Origin: Jiulongibacter sp024742395
GTDB lineage: Bacteria > Bacteroidota > Bacteroidia > Cytophagales > Spirosomataceae
Direction of reading: 5' to 3'
Assembly: GCA_965249455.1 (NCBI GenBank)
Contig: OZ252236.1
Span: 2,046,001-2,110,000, forward strand
DNA: 64,000 nucleotides
Positions 60,724-64,000 of this stretch are shown here, piece by piece. The stretch's first letter is position 1. Every line of letters starts with the position of its first letter. The notes under the pieces are model-generated. The model did no database searches, had not been told where the DNA came from, and saw only the letters and a program-made list of their open reading frames with translations. The position numbers and the translations under genes were made by a program.

Positions 60724-63700
60724 TGCTGTCCTTGATGGTTTTATAAATAGCGTTTCCTACTTCTGTTCTGATATTGAGTTCGCTTATTTTATTATTTGCT
60801 CTGGTAGGATAAACTCTGTTTGACATAAAGACATAAACCATATCATAAAGTGGGTCAATCCACGTAAACGTACCCGTGTACCCGCTATGGCCATAGCTAA
60901 GATCAGATCCCATTTGCGGTCCATTCGCAATTTTCTTGTCAGGATGAAGTTTGTCAAAAGCTATTGCTCTTCTATTTTCCTTCGGATCAAACTGATATTT
61001 GGTGCATTCTGAGATGACCTCCGGACTTATAAATTGTTTTCCGCCGTACGATCCGTTTTGAAGGTACATCTGCATAAGCTTCGTAAGGTCATTGGCATTG
61101 CCAAACAGGCCGGCATGACCAGAGATACCATTTAACATACCTGCTCCTTCGTCATGCACTCGCCCATGAATTTGTGTTTTTCTAAATAAGGTGTCTTTTT
61201 CAGTAGGTACTATTTCATCTAAAGAATAAAACCTTCTCGGGTTATAAGTCAAAGAGTTGGCACCTATTGATTTATAGGTTTCTTTTAAATATTCTTCCCA
61301 GGGTTTACCTACTATTCTTGGTACAATTTCAGGATAGAAATAATAGTGCATATCGCTGTACACATAGCCTTGTTCAGGTTTAACCTCAGATTCTTCAATT
61401 TGCTTAAATATGGTCTTTTTATAGTCCCTATTCATCCATAAAGTATCCGCTACTTGTATTGAATAAATCTCTGATGGTTTACTTGTAAAAATACCCGGTT
61501 TCCAGGTAATACTTTTTGTAGTTAGAAGCTCCAGCCATAAATCATTGTTTCGTCTGACAGACCCAATATAGTCTACTTTTGGTGTTGGTTTTCTTCTGAA
61601 GAGGCTCTGGAAAAAAGTACGTTTCGGCTCCGGGAAATACTCAAAATCCTCGTATAGATGGGGTTTGGCTACCAATCCTCTGTTTATGGTTGAAAGAGTG
61701 TCAATACAATCCATCCAGAATGGAATCCACGCCTTTAATCCACTTCTGTGTGTGAGCATGTCTCTGAATTTCAAATCAGCCTTGTTCGTATTCTCAAACT
61801 CTTTATAATAGTCTGAAAAGGTCTTATCTAAGTCAAATTTATCCTCGCTCATTAATTGCATAACTGCGAGAGCTGAGGTGCTGATTTTCGTCACCGAGGC
61901 CAAATCGTAGAGATCTGTCAATTTAACCGCACCAATTTTCCCTTGTGCTTCCGAATTGCCCAAGTCTACAGGTAAAGAAACCTGACTCTCGGGTTCGTAG
62001 GGGTTATGATTATCCATTACGTCTTTATTACCTTTCTCAAAAGACTCAATTTCCGTTATGTACCCACCTTTTTTTGCAGCCTCGAAGGTATGGTATCCAA
62101 ACGCCTTCTGGTAAATAACTCTACCGTTTTTGGCTACTTCTACTACAGCTCCAGGATAGGCATTCTGGTTCAGGCCCATATTAACGATGGAGTCAATTCT
62201 TGAATGGAGAGCAGTTCCATTTAGCCCAACTTGCTCAGGAACCCCGTACGCAAGTCTGTCTAGAGAAGTTGGTTTCAAGCCTAAACCGAAAGTAAAGTCT
62301 TCATTAACACTTACCGGTAATGTTCCTGAAAAAGGGATGGCACCAAAAATTGCCTGAGTAGCGGCTTCTTCTGTATAATCAGTTTGCTGATACGCCATAA
62401 CTATTGCTTTGGCTTTATCCAGACCTTCTATTTTATCTAGTGCATAAGGGTTTCCAAATACTACTACGGTGCTGTTTGGGTTTTCAAGCAATGCATTCAA
62501 AGCAAATAAGTTTTTTGTACTGATTCCGTAGTTACTGTAAGGTCTGATACTTTGTAAATGAAGACCGATAATCAAGTGGTCATAATCTTTGGTTCTGTTA
62601 TGAATCAATTGCACAAGATCATCTGAGGCATTTACAGGCATATTAAAGAAATCTACTATGGTGTAATTCTGAGCCATTTGCTGAAAACGAGTAGTGCCTG
62701 CATGGTCTAATGAAATTACAGCTATCTTTTTTTGTAAATCCTTTATGGGTAAAAGAGTGCCCTCATTTTTAACAAGAGTCACTGTCTTTTCGGCAAACTC
62801 TCTATTCAGGTAATCTGATTTAGAAGAGTTAAGATCTTGAATCAGATTGTCAATTTTCGTCGGAGTATATTGGTCTAAACCTACCCATGATTTAGCCATT
62901 AGAATTCTTCTGACACGGGCGTCAATCACTTCTTGTTTTAACTCTCCGGAAGCAATGGCCGCTTTTATGGCTTTGACAGCAGCAGGTACATCCATGAATG
63001 TTTCTAAAATATCATTTCCTGCTATAATTGCCTGAACCAGTGCTTTCCCATCAGGAAAATGCTTTGTGATGCCAGACATGTCCATGGCATCGGTAAAGGT
63101 TAACCCTTCAAAGCCTAATTCATTTTTAAGAACACCAGTTATTATTTTAGGTGAAAGGGTAGCTGCTAAATTTGGTGTATCATCCATTACCGGAATACTC
63201 AAATGTGCCGTCATGATACCGGAAAGACCACTGTCAATCATTTGCTTAAATGGATAAAGCTCTATTTCGTCAAGTCTGGCTCTGCTATGAGCAATTACAG
63301 GCAAATCGTAATGGGAGTCAACCCCCGTATCTCCATGCCCCGGGAAGTGTTTTGCTGTGGCAATGATATGCTCCTTCTGAAGACCTCTCATGTAGGCCAT
63401 GGCTTTTTGTGCTACATCATCTTTATTTTCACCAAACGACCTGAAATTAATGACCGGATTATTAGGGTTCACATTGACATCTGCTACCGGCCCATAATTC
63501 ACATGAACTCCCAGTCTTTTGCATTGTCTGGCTATTTCTGCACCCATTTCTTCAATGAGCTCGGTATGTCCGTTCATAGCCCCTAAAGTCATTTGATACG
63601 GAAACCTTACTGTGCTATCAAGTCGCATAGCCAGCCCCCATTCAAAATCCATTCCGATAAGTAAAGGCACTTCTGTAATTTCCTGAAGTTCATTGATGAT

Positions 63701-63973
63701 TTGAGCCTGAACAGTGGGTTGTCCTGCAAACATAGCCAAACCTCCTATATGGTATTCTTTGACCCAGGCTTTAAGTTTTTCCGGTTCGTATCCTTGTCCA
63801 GAGAAATTGCCTCTTGGCATTAGTAATTGACCAATTTTCTGATCTATTGTCAGTTTATTAAAAATGGAATCAACCCAAACCTGATTGTAATTAACAAGAA
63901 AGTCTGGTTTTTGCTGAGCAAAACTGAAAGAAGATGTAAATAGTAAGACTAAAGAAAGAACTTTTCTGAACAT
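60713..63973 (-). CDS. NagZ-type glycoside hydrolase family 3 fused to a serine beta-lactamase-family domain
   Basis: A 1086-residue exported protein; ATG at 63973 begins the signal peptide (ends SFAQ) and is preferred to that at 64000. Residues about 35-370 are a GH3 beta-N-acetylhexosaminidase with KHFPGHGDTG (208-217), the His/Asp pair of NagZ enzymes, and FTDAMDM whose Asp295 is the likely nucleophile. Residues about 385-570 form the GH3 C-terminal alpha/beta domain. Residues about 590-1075 are a beta-lactamase/transpeptidase-fold hydrolase with SVTK (Ser693, Lys696), then YSD where YxN is usual, and GHSGYTG. It probably combines glycan and ester/peptide hydrolysis on wall fragments. Its 3' end overlaps that of the sensor-like gene by 11 bp. 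Confidence 0.93.
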   Translation of the reverse strand: MFRKVLSLVLLFTSSFSFAQQKPDFLVNYNQVWVDSIFNKLTIDQKIGQLLMPRGNFSGQGYEPEKLKAWVKEYHIGGLAMFAGQPTVQAQIINELQEITEVPLLIGMDFEWGLAMRLDSTVRFPYQMTLGAMNGHTELIEEMGAEIARQCKRLGVHVNYGPVADVNVNPNNPVINFRSFGENKDDVAQKAMAYMRGLQKEHIIATAKHFPGHGDTGVDSHYDLPVIAHSRARLDEIELYPFKQMIDSGLSGIMTAHLSIPVMDDTPNLAATLSPKIITGVLKNELGFEGLTFTDAMDMSGITKHFPDGKALVQAIIAGNDILETFMDVPAAVKAIKAAIASGELKQEVIDARVRRILMAKSWVGLDQYTPTKIDNLIQDLNSSKSDYLNREFAEKTVTLVKNEGTLLPIKDLQKKIAVISLDHAGTTRFQQMAQNYTIVDFFNMPVNASDDLVQLIHNRTKDYDHLIIGLHLQSIRPYSNYGISTKNLFALNALLENPNSTVVVFGNPYALDKIEGLDKAKAIVMAYQQTDYTEEAATQAIFGAIPFSGTLPVSVNEDFTFGLGLKPTSLDRLAYGVPEQVGLNGTALHSRIDSIVNMGLNQNAYPGAVVEVAKNGRVIYQKAFGYHTFEAAKKGGYITEIESFEKGNKDVMDNHNPYEPESQVSLPVDLGNSEAQGKIGAVKLTDLYDLASVTKISTSALAVMQLMSEDKFDLDKTFSDYYKEFENTNKADLKFRDMLTHRSGLKAWIPFWMDCIDTLSTINRGLVAKPHLYEDFEYFPEPKRTFFQSLFRRKPTPKVDYIGSVRRNNDLWLELLTTKSITWKPGIFTSKPSEIYSIQVADTLWMNRDYKKTIFKQIEESEVKPEQGYVYSDMHYYFYPEIVPRIVGKPWEEYLKETYKSIGANSLTYNPRRFYSLDEIVPTEKDTLFRKTQIHGRVHDEGAGMLNGISGHAGLFGNANDLTKLMQMYLQNGSYGGKQFISPEVISECTKYQFDPKENRRAIAFDKLHPDKKIANGPQMGSDLSYGHSGYTGTFTWIDPLYDMVYVFMSNRVYPTRANNKISELNIRTEVGNAIYKTIKDSTNE

Positions 63974-64000
63974 GAAAAAAGGGTTAAGGATACAGAACAA

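Noticed and set aside
1..64000. CRISPR arrays, tRNA and rRNA genes
   Set aside because: No regularly spaced repeats, cloverleaf sequences or rRNA-like stretches were seen by reading.
1..64000. Type IX secretion C-terminal sorting domains on the exported proteins
   Set aside because: None of the exported products ends with the typical G-x-Y...basic strand; they look like lipoproteins, periplasmic proteins or barrels.

Overview
The window is a chromosomal segment of a Bacteroidota bacterium, most likely a free-living, aerobic, gliding member of the Cytophagales (by eye a little under 40% G+C). The case rests on a porP-gldK-gldL-gldM-gldN type IX secretion/gliding cluster, SusC-type carboxypeptidase-regulatory/TonB proteins, many small SPII lipoproteins, absence of Shine-Dalgarno sequences, and -7 boxes of the Bacteroidota form TAnnTTTG (one complete TTTG-N19-TAttTTTG promoter lies before ychF).

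Layout. 1-375: tail of a group II intron (maturase C-terminus, then domains V and VI). 390-1590: an unrecognised lipoprotein gene, a strong inverted repeat and a decayed regulator-like remnant. 1.6-8.7 kb: carbohydrate-type genes (sialate O-acetylesterase, FG-GAP lipoprotein, cupredoxin-dehydrogenase fusion, DUF1080 lipoprotein, small ferredoxin). 8.9-13.8 kb: MscS channel, fused trehalose-phosphate synthase/phosphatase, RadA. 14-26.5 kb: housekeeping genes (hemN, aroQ, ychF) among uncharacterised secreted proteins, lipoproteins and barrels, plus a degenerate aldo/keto reductase. 26.5-30.8 kb: two sulfatases flanking a Tat-exported Gfo/Idh/MocA protein. 30.9-40.7 kb: rhlE, a TonB receptor, rpmB, a purine nucleoside phosphorylase, a K+ channel, a stand-alone TonB-plug lipoprotein, a fused SerB-SerA enzyme, yidD and a DUF2853 gene. 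41.7-45.9 kb: ECF sigma factor, a protein that appears to span both membranes (anti-sigma-like N-terminus, outer-membrane barrel C-terminus), a Rieske lipoprotein, a histidine-rich b-cytochrome-like membrane protein and YceI. 45.9-47.3 kb: a complete IS3-family element. 47.3-55.7 kb: the T9SS/gliding cluster in the order mgsA-DUF4271-hemD-porP-gldK-gldL-gldM-gldN on the minus strand. 55.8-64 kb: a MoxR/magnesium-chelatase-like ATPase, ankyrin protein, OxyR, a stand-alone LytTR regulator divergent from a membrane-anchored sensor-like protein, and a NagZ-type GH3/beta-lactamase fusion.

The strongest candidates for undescribed biology are the sigma / dual-membrane anti-sigma / Rieske / b-cytochrome-like / YceI cassette, the LytTR regulator with a 20-bp-phased direct repeat beside a transmembrane sensor-like protein, the solitary TonB-plug lipoprotein, and the cupredoxin-dehydrogenase fusion. 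Convergent genes in this window almost always abut or overlap at their stop codons, four pairs by exactly 4 bp.
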